From: an uncultured Treponema sp.
GTDB taxonomy: Bacteria > Spirochaetota > Spirochaetia > Treponematales > Treponemataceae
Direction: 5' to 3'
Length of the DNA: 34,886 nt
NCBI GenBank assembly: GCA_946537975.1
Contig: CAMNGG010000299.1
Coordinates: 1 to 34,886, forward strand
A program made the position numbers and the translations under genes. Shown here piece after piece: positions 18,478 through 27,331 of the stretch; position 1 is the stretch's first letter, and every line of letters begins with the position of its first letter. The notes under the pieces are model-generated. The model was given only the letters and a program-made list of their open reading frames with translations, ran no database searches and had not been told where the DNA came from.

Positions 18478-19209
18478 TTAATCTGTCCACTCATCGCTCC
18501 AGATTAATTCATGACAAGAATAGAGATCTTCCATTACACGTAGAATCTTCTGGCGACATTCCTGAACCTGACGCTTCAATACTGGCCCTAGGTCATCAAT
18601 GTAATCATATAACCACTGTTCGGCGCGCTTGCTCATATTGCAACTAATCGCTTTTTTGAAGGTATCACTTGTGTTTTTAAGAGCAATACCCAAATCATAA
18701 TTAGAAATATCTCGCAGAATTTTTTGGATGCTTCTTCCATCAAAACGAACAATATCTTCAAAAGCCAGAAATGATTTATGAAATTCACGATTGAAACGTG
18801 TATATCCTTTTCTTTCTGCTAGTTTCTTTTCAATCTTATCACGTCCTTCATTCCCAAGTTTCTGAATGTCATTCATTACCCCACGTGGGAAACATTCCTT
18901 CTTATAAAAATTAAAAATGAAATTAGAAAATTCACGAGCCAGTTCTCTTTCCATATAGTGCATTTTGTCATCTTCTGCATAACCACAAAACAGCTCTTTG
19001 CTATCATAGGTATTTCCATAAAATTCTTCCTGAGCTGCAACATCATCTATAATAAAGCGAAGAGTTTTACAGTCTTGCAAGATTGGTTCCTTAATTGTCT
19101 CATACAACTGTCTGCAAGCAGTTTCAAAGACCTTTCCAACACGCTCATCAAAATCTGTAAATGAATACTTTGCTTCTCCATTCTTACCATCTTTATGAAA
19201 CTCAACCAT
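18478..19209 (-). CDS. FliG-C-like protein (most divergent copy)
   Basis: FLAFEDIVRFDGRSIQKILRDISNYDLGIALKNTSDTFKKAISCNMSKRAEQWLYDYIDDLGPV matches the FliG C-domain pattern. Confidence 0.8.
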   Translation of the reverse strand: MVEFHKDGKNGEAKYSFTDFDERVGKVFETACRQLYETIKEPILQDCKTLRFIIDDVAAQEEFYGNTYDSKELFCGYAEDDKMHYMERELAREFSNFIFNFYKKECFPRGVMNDIQKLGNEGRDKIEKKLAERKGYTRFNREFHKSFLAFEDIVRFDGRSIQKILRDISNYDLGIALKNTSDTFKKAISCNMSKRAEQWLYDYIDDLGPVLKRQVQECRQKILRVMEDLYSCHELIWSDEWTD

Positions 19210-19258
19210 ATCGGGCCTCCTTAGAATTAATTTCTGAGGATAATGTACATAAATGATG

Positions 19259-19273
19259 TATCATTTAATGATA
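19259..19273 (-). promoter_or_regulatory. regulon operator
   Basis: TATCATTTAATGATA; 11 nt then TACATT toward the FliG-like gene at 19209. Confidence 0.85.
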
Positions 19274-19275
19274 TT

Positions 19276-19665
19276 TTAGGTATGAAAACTAAAAAACATT
19301 CCACTTTCATAATTGATTTCTTTACTGCTGAAATTCCACTGTGTTCTTTCATGCGGATTTTCAATAAAAGCTCTGAATGCTTCTGTATCACGAAGAAATT
19401 CGTTATATGTGATGTAAACTTGATAGGTCTTTTCTGGAACTCTGTTTCCATAATTTAAGCTTACTGGCTTTGTTAGATAGATTAAAGAATTGTCTCGATA
19501 GTATTTTATACCATGCAGATTATAATTATTTTCTAATAGAGCTTTCATCGAAGATTCTGCAATTTCATAGGCCTTCTTATTTAATACGACGTCATCAGAT
19601 ACCTGAGGTGAGATATTTTCAAAGTCTTTCTTTGTCTTCTGAAATAATGTTTTTATAAAATTCAT
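19276..19665 (-). CDS. uncharacterised protein, short member of the paralogue family
   Basis: KKAYEIAESSMKALLENN...YQVYITYNEFLRDTEAFRAFIENPHER. Confidence 0.65.
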   Translation of the reverse strand: MNFIKTLFQKTKKDFENISPQVSDDVVLNKKAYEIAESSMKALLENNYNLHGIKYYRDNSLIYLTKPVSLNYGNRVPEKTYQVYITYNEFLRDTEAFRAFIENPHERTQWNFSSKEINYESGMFFSFHT

Positions 19666-19715
19666 GATTTCTTTTCCTCATTAGAGTTCAAAAATCCTAT
19701 TTTAAAATATCAACA

Positions 19716-19730
19716 TATCACTAAATGATA
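19716..19730. promoter_or_regulatory. shared divergent regulon operator
   Basis: TATCACTAAATGATA; 11 nt then TATTAT on + and 11 nt then TAAAAT on -. Confidence 0.9.
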
Positions 19731-19771
19731 TTCTCCCCTGCTATTATTTGTGGTATCAAGGAGGCTCGCTT

Positions 19772-20497
19772 ATGGCAAACGAATTATCTGTTGAACGCCG
19801 CAAGGCTCAAATTATGGTTTCTTATGCAATGGACAATATTACAAAGGAAACACAGAAGGTTTTACAGGAATATTTGCAGGAAAAGCATTTTGAAAGTCTT
19901 GCAAAGATAATTGCTTATCTGGAGCTTGATTACACGAAAGCCGATGAGTTTCTGCAGGCTTATGATTACGATACCCGAGATAAAATCTTTGAGCTCTCCA
20001 GAAAATTTCATAAAACAGATGAAGCTGTTGTTGCTGAAGCAGACCATATTGTAAAAACTGCAGGAGTTTCCTGCGATGATGATTTTCAGATTATCAAAGA
20101 AAACCTCCCTGCCGGTGGAAGAGATTTTGCAAAAGATGCTGTTCATAATTTCCGAACAACAACACCCGTCCTGAAACCAGAACTTGATAAATGTCTTTTT
20201 GAAATTAAAGATATAGTTTACCTTCGTGACCTTGATATCCAAAAACTTTTGCGTGATATGGATCAGCGACAAATTGCAGCAATCCTTAGATATGAATCAG
20301 AAGAGGTCCAGAATAAAATATTCCGCAACATGTCAGAACGAGCTGCAAAAATGCTCAAAGACGATATCGAAATGATGGGTTTTATCTCTCAGAGCAGACT
20401 TGATGCTTGCCGTGCAAGAATGATCAATACCATTCTAAGACTCGAAGCTTCCGGAGATATTGAAATCTTTACAAAAGAAAATTTTGGGGAGTTGTAA
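19772..20497 (+). CDS. FliG-like protein (middle and C-terminal region)
   Basis: CLFEIKDIVYLRDLDIQKLLRDMDQRQIAAILRYESEEVQNKIFRNMSERAAKMLKDDIEMMG; ATG at 19772 after AAGGAGG. Confidence 0.85.
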   Translation: MANELSVERRKAQIMVSYAMDNITKETQKVLQEYLQEKHFESLAKIIAYLELDYTKADEFLQAYDYDTRDKIFELSRKFHKTDEAVVAEADHIVKTAGVSCDDDFQIIKENLPAGGRDFAKDAVHNFRTTTPVLKPELDKCLFEIKDIVYLRDLDIQKLLRDMDQRQIAAILRYESEEVQNKIFRNMSERAAKMLKDDIEMMGFISQSRLDACRARMINTILRLEASGDIEIFTKENFGEL

Positions 20498-21079
20498 ATG
20501 CTGAATTATGTAAATGACGAGTTACGATTTGCACTTTGCGAACGTTGGTATGAAATTAACAGTAAATTCATCTGGACTCCAGAAAAGAAGCAGAGAATCA
20601 TTGAACTAAATAATGGACTTTACGATCGATATCGGGCAGCTTACAATGAACTTATCAGAATAACTAATGAATTCGAAGACAGGTATCGTTCTGGTGATAA
20701 TAATTACAAGGATTATATGATTGAGCTCGAGTTCTGGTACAATCATCCTGAAAGTCAGAATAAAGAAGAAAACAAACTCTGGCAAAATATGTGCGAAAAA
20801 AGCAAATATTGGGGGCCAAATTTTTGCGCAAGAAGTGATGAACGAAATAAAGGGGTTGGTCTTGAACCCTTTGAAGACGCTATGGTTATGTGGGCAAAAA
20901 AAATAACTTATCTCCCCTTCAAGGTAAAAGACGATAAAATTAACCTTTATTCATTCATGTATGACATTTTTGATAATAATCACACATATTCCTTAGAAGA
21001 TGCCATGCAAATGAAAGCCGAAAACTTTTCCTGGCAGCTGGTAATACACCTTGAACACTGGGGAAAATCCTGCCAATAA
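20498..21079 (+). CDS. hypothetical protein
   Basis: 193 aa ORF directly after the FliG-like gene. Confidence 0.7.
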   Translation: MLNYVNDELRFALCERWYEINSKFIWTPEKKQRIIELNNGLYDRYRAAYNELIRITNEFEDRYRSGDNNYKDYMIELEFWYNHPESQNKEENKLWQNMCEKSKYWGPNFCARSDERNKGVGLEPFEDAMVMWAKKITYLPFKVKDDKINLYSFMYDIFDNNHTYSLEDAMQMKAENFSWQLVIHLEHWGKSCQ

Positions 21080-21093
21080 TAAATTTTTACGTA

Positions 21094-21108
21094 TATCATT
21101 AAATGATA
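21094..21108 (+). promoter_or_regulatory. regulon operator
   Basis: TATCATTAAATGATA; 11 nt then TATTAT. Confidence 0.85.
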
Positions 21109-21135
21109 GAATCTCGCCTTATTATTTAAATTACT

Positions 21136-21501
21136 ATGGATTTTTATGACATAACAAACAACGCAATTGCTACCGGTGGTACCCAGCCAATTGGTACAAA
21201 AAAGGTAAAGACTGATAATAGCAAGAAGGCAAAGTCTTCCGGTGCAGCTTTTGTATCAAAACTCAGAGAAGAAATAGAAACTGAAGTTCGCGCGGAATAT
21301 GAAAGCCGTCTGGCCGAAATCTTATTGAATGGTCAGATGCCTTCTCCACCTCCAGTATTATCCCGCGAGGAATACATATCCAAGCAACTTGAAATCATCA
21401 GGAAGCAATATAACCATATGCTTTGTCTTTGTGATACTTATCCAGAATTATCAGACATATTTACAGAAATGCCCGTTGCCAGAAGACTATATGAACAGTG
21501 A
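21136..21501 (+). CDS. hypothetical protein (probably near-leaderless)
   Basis: 121 aa ORF; operator at 21094 then TATTAT, with ATG 10 nt further on. Confidence 0.6.
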   Translation: MDFYDITNNAIATGGTQPIGTKKVKTDNSKKAKSSGAAFVSKLREEIETEVRAEYESRLAEILLNGQMPSPPPVLSREEYISKQLEIIRKQYNHMLCLCDTYPELSDIFTEMPVARRLYEQ

Positions 21502-21528
21502 TTGATTTTGTATAATCAGAGATGGGAT

Positions 21529-22158
21529 ATGTTTAAGAAAAAAACTACCGAAAAGAAAATCTCCTCACCCAAAAAGCCTGCCAGAATTAACCCCCAGACT
21601 AAGGAAATCGCAGACTATATAAAACAAAAACAGGCAACTGAACCTGAATACCAGTACATCGCAAATGAAGATCACTACGAGAAAGTAATAGAAAAAATCA
21701 AAGACTGTAAAAAGACTCTCTGGATTGGCACAGCCGATATAAAAGACCTTTATGTAAAAGACGGCCGCGGCACAAAACCTCTACTGGAAGTTCTTTCTGA
21801 TCTTGCAAAACGAGGAGTTGCAATCCGCCTCATTCACGCAAAGGAACCAGGGCCTGCTTTCCGTGAAGACTTTGATAAATACCCCGCCCTAATCGAAGGT
21901 CTTGAAAGAGTCCTCTGCCCCCGCGTTCATTTCAAGATTATCATTTTTGATTTAAAAACAGCCTATGTCGGTTCTGCAAATCTCACCGGAGCTGGCCTCG
22001 GTATGAAAGGCGAAAATACCCGCAACTTTGAAGCTGGAGTTTTAAGCAGCAACCATGATTTCGTAAAAAACGCCGCTACTCAGTTCGATGAAGTATGGAT
22101 GGGTGCCCACTGCAAGAGCTGCAAAAGAAAACAATTCTGCAGCGATCCAATTGTATAA
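21529..22158 (+). CDS. phospholipase D-like protein with one HKD motif
   Basis: VHFKIIIFDLKTAYVGSANLTGAGLGMKGENTRNFEAG (HxKx4D...GSxN); Cys-rich tail CKSCKRKQFC. Confidence 0.85.
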   Translation: MFKKKTTEKKISSPKKPARINPQTKEIADYIKQKQATEPEYQYIANEDHYEKVIEKIKDCKKTLWIGTADIKDLYVKDGRGTKPLLEVLSDLAKRGVAIRLIHAKEPGPAFREDFDKYPALIEGLERVLCPRVHFKIIIFDLKTAYVGSANLTGAGLGMKGENTRNFEAGVLSSNHDFVKNAATQFDEVWMGAHCKSCKRKQFCSDPIV

Positions 22159-22192
22159 AAAATCCTCATATTTTTAAAATACTTTTTCAGCC

Positions 22193-22207
22193 TATCTCAT
22201 CGTGATA
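22193..22207 (+). promoter_or_regulatory. regulon operator (variant)
   Basis: TATCTCATCGTGATA; 12 nt then TATATT toward the FliG-like gene. Confidence 0.65.
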
Positions 22208-22255
22208 GTCTACCTGTCGTATATTAATCATATAAATACGAAGGAGGCTATGCTT

Positions 22256-22984
22256 ATGAAAAATGAATTATCTGCAGAACAGAAGGCTCAGACTATTGTT
22301 GAAACCACAATGGGCGACATTACCAGAGCAACCCGCAAAGTACTGATGGATTATGTCAGCAATATGTATCTTGTAAGCTTTGCAAAAGCAATCGCGTATC
22401 TCGGGCTGGAATCCGAAGATGCTATCAGTCTTTTGAATACCATGGATGCCGACACTCGCCGCCAGGTTGAGGCCTTTGCTAAAGGCTATCAGAAATCAGA
22501 ACCTCAGGTTGTTTCAGAAGTTGAGCATATCGTCACTGCTAATGGAATGAACCTTGATGATGACTACAAGAAGTTGAAGGAAAACCTTATACTTTCCGGC
22601 CAGCAGTTTACTGAAAAAGCAGTACGCAATTTCCGCAGCGAAACTCCAATCTTCCAGAAAAAACTCAACAACTGCATTTTTGCATTTGAAGACATTATCA
22701 ATCTCGATGATCGGGCGATTCAAAAGACACTCCGCGACGTAGATCAGCAGGAATTAGCGAAAGCTCTCAGGGGGGCTTCTCCCGAAATCCAGGATAAGTT
22801 CTTCCGCAACCTGCCAGTCCGTTATGCAACCATGCTAAAAGAAGACATGGAATTTATGGGTCCTGTGATCATAACCGATGTCAAAAAAGCCCAGGCAAGA
22901 ATCGTCCAGATTATCCTCCAGCTTGAAGCAAAAGGCGAAATTGTGATTGTTGCCAAGCATGAAATTAGCAAACTACTGGTTTAA
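22256..22984 (+). CDS. FliG-like protein (closest to consensus)
   Basis: CIFAFEDIINLDDRAIQKTLRDVDQQELAKALRGASPEIQDKFFRNLPVRYATMLKEDMEFMGPV...QARIVQIILQLEAKGEIVI; ATG after AAGGAGG. Confidence 0.9.
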   Translation: MKNELSAEQKAQTIVETTMGDITRATRKVLMDYVSNMYLVSFAKAIAYLGLESEDAISLLNTMDADTRRQVEAFAKGYQKSEPQVVSEVEHIVTANGMNLDDDYKKLKENLILSGQQFTEKAVRNFRSETPIFQKKLNNCIFAFEDIINLDDRAIQKTLRDVDQQELAKALRGASPEIQDKFFRNLPVRYATMLKEDMEFMGPVIITDVKKAQARIVQIILQLEAKGEIVIVAKHEISKLLV

Positions 22985-22993
22985 AATAATTTC

Positions 22994-23782
22994 TTATTTC
23001 GAACTATTCGTATCAGAACAATAATAAATTACTGGACTCTCGAATCTAACAATTTCCCTCGAGAAGTTCAGTTTAAATTCTGCAGTTTCTCCATAATGAT
23101 TTTTTGCCACGATTAATGTTGCAACACTGTCTTCAACATTCTCACGATGTACAAAGAGCACTATATCTGAAACATCTTCTAAAGCTCCAGATCCACGTAG
23201 TTGTTGCAAATTTGGAGCCAAATTATCACAGGATCTTGCAACCTGACAAGTAATAAGAATCGGAATCTGTAATTCTTTTGCAAGCTTCTTAAGTTTTATG
23301 ATTATTTCCGTTACTTTCTCATATACTGGAGCTGCATTATCATTTATAGTAATTAAGCCAAGATAATCGATATAAATTATATCTATGGCATTCTCTTTTA
23401 CCTTCGTTCGAGCCATATCACAAATATCATTAATATTATCTACTCCATCTTCGATTATGATTGGTAAATCGCTGACTTCCGCCAAAACTGTTTTGTAATT
23501 TTTTAATTCATCTTTATCCATTTCTGAATTTCTGATTTTAGAATATGGAATACAAGAAATAGATGAAACTAATCTATCCTTAAACTGTGCTGCAGGCATT
23601 TCAAGACTGAAGAACAAACCTTTTGCACCGTTCTCAATAGTAATTTTATTGATTAAGGTTCCAAGAAATGCAGACTTACCAATAGACGGTCTAGATCCTA
23701 TAACCGTTAACTCCCCTGGAAAAAATCCGCCAATAACATTGTCTAATTCTGTAAAATTTGTTTTGATTGCTTTTACATCCAT
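22994..23782 (-). CDS. stand-alone DnaB helicase C-terminal-domain-like ATPase
   Basis: TNFTELDNVIGGFFPGELTVIGSRPSIGKSAF; LFFSLEMPAAQ; IIYIDYLGLI; LRGSGALEDVSDIVLFVHRE; no DnaB N-terminal domain. Confidence 0.9.
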   Translation of the reverse strand: MDVKAIKTNFTELDNVIGGFFPGELTVIGSRPSIGKSAFLGTLINKITIENGAKGLFFSLEMPAAQFKDRLVSSISCIPYSKIRNSEMDKDELKNYKTVLAEVSDLPIIIEDGVDNINDICDMARTKVKENAIDIIYIDYLGLITINDNAAPVYEKVTEIIIKLKKLAKELQIPILITCQVARSCDNLAPNLQQLRGSGALEDVSDIVLFVHRENVEDSVATLIVAKNHYGETAEFKLNFSREIVRFESPVIYYCSDTNSSK

Positions 23783-23822
23783 AATAACCTCCGTTGTATG
23801 GAGGTATCATAATTTACAGCAA

Positions 23823-23837
23823 TGTCATTTAGTGATA
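23823..23837 (-). promoter_or_regulatory. regulon operator
   Basis: TGTCATTTAGTGATA; 11 nt then TATGAT toward the DnaB-C-like gene. Confidence 0.8.
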
Positions 23838-23852
23838 TTGAACCTTGAGATA

Positions 23853-24692
23853 TTAAACTTCATATCGTTTTAGGTAAGCTCTATGTTCTAAATCATTTGA
23901 CCAATCAACTCGAGTAAGAAACTCTGAATAACGAATATACTCAACGGAGAAATCTACTCCTAGTTGTTTGAAAAGATTACGGAATGTCACATTTGCAAAT
24001 GCAACATATTCTTTTCCTTCACGCTCTACCGTTTGATATTCTTCTGCTTCATCATAATTCCAGACTATATTCAATAATCTGATTTTCTTTGGAACCTTAC
24101 CTTTCTCTCGTGCACAGTAATTATAGATTCCAAGAATATGAATATTCATTTGAACTGCATCGTATTTTGAATAAAAAGGCATTATCCTTTTTGCATCTTT
24201 TGAATCTTTCACTTCCGGGAAAGATTTCAAACTTTTGAAAGATTCTATAAAGTGCGGCACTGCCTTATCTATTTCCGGGGGATAACATCTTGGCGAAAGA
24301 TATGCAATGCTCATAGATTTTGGATTTTCTGTCCACTCAAGCATTTTCGCTTCAACAAGGGTCAATTCTGTCTTATCTTCACTTAGCATAGAAACATCAA
24401 GATGCGCAGAATGATCATGGTCTGTTGCATCGTTGTTATTCAATGCAGGAAATTCTCGCTCATATTCAATATTCTGATATTTCTTTCCATCAAGAATAAC
24501 ACTGTCTGGGCCGATTGTGTTATAAATCATTGCGGCGGAGGATCTGATTGAGTTTGCTCTGGGGTCAATTCCTTTATAGGGAGTGAAGAAAAGATTTTCT
24601 GACATTGCTTTCAAATAATATCTATTACATAACTCTAATTCCTGTTGAAAGAGTTTTTGTCTCAATCTTTCAAGTACTATTTCTTTATTCAT
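23853..24692 (-). CDS. PD-(D/E)XK-type nuclease-like protein
   Basis: SAHLDVSMLSEDKTELTLVEAKMLEW (D...ExK). Confidence 0.65.
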   Translation of the reverse strand: MNKEIVLERLRQKLFQQELELCNRYYLKAMSENLFFTPYKGIDPRANSIRSSAAMIYNTIGPDSVILDGKKYQNIEYEREFPALNNNDATDHDHSAHLDVSMLSEDKTELTLVEAKMLEWTENPKSMSIAYLSPRCYPPEIDKAVPHFIESFKSLKSFPEVKDSKDAKRIMPFYSKYDAVQMNIHILGIYNYCAREKGKVPKKIRLLNIVWNYDEAEEYQTVEREGKEYVAFANVTFRNLFKQLGVDFSVEYIRYSEFLTRVDWSNDLEHRAYLKRYEV

Positions 24693-25518
24693 GCTTATCT
24701 AATTCCTTCTTGTTTTTCCACTCTTCAAATTCAGCCTCGTTTATTACATATTTTCGTGAATTAGGATTTTTATCAAAAATATCATGTATACTTAATAAAT
24801 CTGCCATCGAAAAAGAGTACTTTTTATTCAACCCAATAAAATTTATATAAATAATAACTTGTTTAAATCTTTTCTCTAATTCTTTAGAAGAAAAATGACG
24901 GTTATTTATTTCTTTTTTCACACCTTCTATTGATCTACTATACTTTGAGAAAATTGCTGCTATAGTTTTTTTGGACCGGTTATTTATTTCTTTTTCTTTA
25001 AGATACAAATAATGAATGAAATAATTCTTATTTTTTCCATTATTCTCACAAATCAATTTCAGGAAATCTTTCTGTATATTTTTTTTATCACATTGTCCAT
25101 ACTTGAATTCTAAATGCGACATTAAATTCTGCTCTGGCTTTTTTTCAATAAAGTTAGCTTTATGATATAAAGAAACATCAATTCGTGCAGACAAGAAATT
25201 ATTATCCTCATTATCATAATTTTCATTTGGAAAAATAACTCGAGGATTCTTCTTAAAATTATATATATTTTCTGAGGGAGTCTCGACAGAAAAAAATAAC
25301 TGATTTTGATTTAGAATACGTCTTATGAATATTTGTTTAAGTTCCTGTTCTGAATATCTTTTCTCCCCTTTTTTCTTTTGCTTATTTTCCTCATTTGCTT
25401 TTTCATCATTTCTATAATTCGGAATGATAATATTAGACTCACAAGCACCTTCTTTGATTACTGTTTCTAATTCCCTAAAAGAGTCTTCAATAATTGTTTC
25501 TATTTCCTTATTACTCAT
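24685..25518 (-). CDS. PD-(D/E)XK-type nuclease-like protein
   Basis: SARIDVSLYHKANFIEKKPEQNLMSHLEFKYGQCDKKNIQKDFLKLI (D...ExK). Confidence 0.6.
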   Translation of the reverse strand: MSNKEIETIIEDSFRELETVIKEGACESNIIIPNYRNDEKANEENKQKKKGEKRYSEQELKQIFIRRILNQNQLFFSVETPSENIYNFKKNPRVIFPNENYDNEDNNFLSARIDVSLYHKANFIEKKPEQNLMSHLEFKYGQCDKKNIQKDFLKLICENNGKNKNYFIHYLYLKEKEINNRSKKTIAAIFSKYSRSIEGVKKEINNRHFSSKELEKRFKQVIIYINFIGLNKKYSFSMADLLSIHDIFDKNPNSRKYVINEAEFEEWKNKKELDKHE

Positions 25519-25550
25519 CTATTCCTCCGTAATTATTTTAACTAGAAAAT

Positions 25551-26261
25551 CTATTTCAACAGTATATATTTTTTAAGATTCCAGAATGAATCCGAAACAT
25601 CCTCATTTTTTATCTCATATTTACTAATAGCATCATTAATAAACTTTTCATCTCCTTTGTTTAGAGCAAGTAAATCTTCTAGCATTCCCATTGCTTCATC
25701 TTTATTTACTGATATATTTGTTAGATTGTTTTTCAGATTCTTTCTGATTTGATATAAATAATTCTTATGAGACAATTGACTATGATCACTTCTCAGCATC
25801 CATATCAAATTGCTACATCTGTTATCAAAACCATTATTTGTTTTATGATGTACAATCCAATAATCATTTTTGGGAAGTTTTATAAGAGTATCTGATACAG
25901 GACATTTACACCAAACTTCTGCAACAAAACGATATACAGGATATTCTATTTTGTCATTTAATCTTACATACAAATATCCGTATTTCTTTTGAAATTGTTT
26001 TTCAATTTTATTATTTATTTTCACTCTTCCTAAATTACTGATATTAATTACATTTTCTTTTAAGAAGTTTTTTAACTCCTCTCTACAAGCATATAAAGCC
26101 AAATCGACATTCTTGTATTCCTTGAATTCTTCGTCTTTTAAGTTTGAAATATTCAATTCTTTATATGCTATATTGTCATTTTTGTTATATTCATAATTCT
26201 GCAAAATAAAGTTTAATTCTTCTTTTGAAACGCCATAATCTCTATTAAATTCTTTTGTCAT
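25551..26261 (-). CDS. HNH endonuclease-like protein
   Basis: YPVYRFVAEVWCKCP...YWIVHHKTNNGFDNRCSNLIWMLRSDHSQLSH. Confidence 0.8.
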   Translation of the reverse strand: MTKEFNRDYGVSKEELNFILQNYEYNKNDNIAYKELNISNLKDEEFKEYKNVDLALYACREELKNFLKENVINISNLGRVKINNKIEKQFQKKYGYLYVRLNDKIEYPVYRFVAEVWCKCPVSDTLIKLPKNDYWIVHHKTNNGFDNRCSNLIWMLRSDHSQLSHKNYLYQIRKNLKNNLTNISVNKDEAMGMLEDLLALNKGDEKFINDAISKYEIKNEDVSDSFWNLKKYILLK

Positions 26262-26276
26262 ACTCTTCCTTGTGTT

Positions 26277-27272
26277 CTACCTTAAATTTCTTACCATCCC
26301 TCTAACATTCTTTCCCCACTCTTTCACCAGCCACTCTGGCTCCAGCGGCTGCACGTACATTCCATGACTCAGTACCCACCCGAGAAGCGGATAGTCCTGA
26401 TTAGTGGTAAAGGTCATGATTGTACTACCATCACTCTGCTTTTCGAACTTCTGGTCTTCGGCCCAGTTGTAGGTTTTTATGTAATTGAGAGTTTGTTCCG
26501 AAGTAATTTTGAGTTTGCAGTTAAGTAACTTCGGGCCTATGTAGCGGCGGAAGTTACCTTTTGCACGTTTGGTATATTCAAAATCAGGAGGAAGTTCGAA
26601 GGTATTTTTCTTGTCAATTTCCAGGTCGTGGATTCCCGGCAGATTGTAGAATCTGTTGGCTTTTACATCCGGCATCTGATTATATGTGTACAAGCTCCAC
26701 ATTCCTTCGCTGTAAATAAGCTGCCACGGCTGAACAACAATCACATTGTCGTAATTCAGATACTTAAAGCGTATGTAGTTATTCTTTGACATTGCCTCTT
26801 CAAGCTTGGTCCAGATTTCATCATCAACTTTTACCGGATCCATTCCAAGAAACAAAATGCGGTTCGAGAGCTTCTTTGAATTGAGTTTTGAGTCTTCATC
26901 AATATTGTCAGAAAGAGAATTGAAAACTTCGATTGCTTTTTTATACACCGGTGTATTCTTTATGAGATTCAGAAGATTGGACATCAGTTGTGCTGCGACA
27001 ATCTGTTTTTCCGATGTAAGCATTGCAGGAATTCTGAAAGAAGGCTGAGTGTAATAAAAGCCTTTTCTGATTCTGTCGTACTGCAAAATATCTTCCGCCC
27101 CAAACTTCAGACGTAAATCCCGCAAGTCGCGGTTAATTGTTGGAATGGAAGCTTCTGTTACTCTTGCAAAATCTTCTACACTCGGATATCCTCCTTGTGA
27201 AATCATTTGATCAATCTTCAAGATTCGTTCTAGTCCGTTCAAATACTGTTTCTTTACCTTTTCTTTTGCCAT
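26277..27272 (-). CDS. WYL-domain transcriptional regulator, candidate regulator of the TATCATTTAGTGATA regulon
   Basis: HTH YPSVEDFARVTEASIPTINRDLRDLRLKF; VVQPWQLIYSEGMWSLYTYN; variant operator in its own promoter. Confidence 0.85.
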   Translation of the reverse strand: MAKEKVKKQYLNGLERILKIDQMISQGGYPSVEDFARVTEASIPTINRDLRDLRLKFGAEDILQYDRIRKGFYYTQPSFRIPAMLTSEKQIVAAQLMSNLLNLIKNTPVYKKAIEVFNSLSDNIDEDSKLNSKKLSNRILFLGMDPVKVDDEIWTKLEEAMSKNNYIRFKYLNYDNVIVVQPWQLIYSEGMWSLYTYNQMPDVKANRFYNLPGIHDLEIDKKNTFELPPDFEYTKRAKGNFRRYIGPKLLNCKLKITSEQTLNYIKTYNWAEDQKFEKQSDGSTIMTFTTNQDYPLLGWVLSHGMYVQPLEPEWLVKEWGKNVRGMVRNLR

Positions 27273-27313
27273 TTGCTGCTCCTATTTACAGCTACTATAT
27301 TATACACCCAGAC

Positions 27314-27328
27314 TATCAAGGAATGATA
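27314..27328 (-). promoter_or_regulatory. variant operator upstream of the WYL regulator gene
   Basis: TATCAAGGAATGATA; followed on - by GTCTGGGTGTATAATAT. Confidence 0.65.
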
Positions 27329-27331
27329 GGC

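Noticed and set aside
19862-20272. ORF on - strand (136 aa)
   Set aside because: Antisense to the FliG-like gene, no recognisable features.
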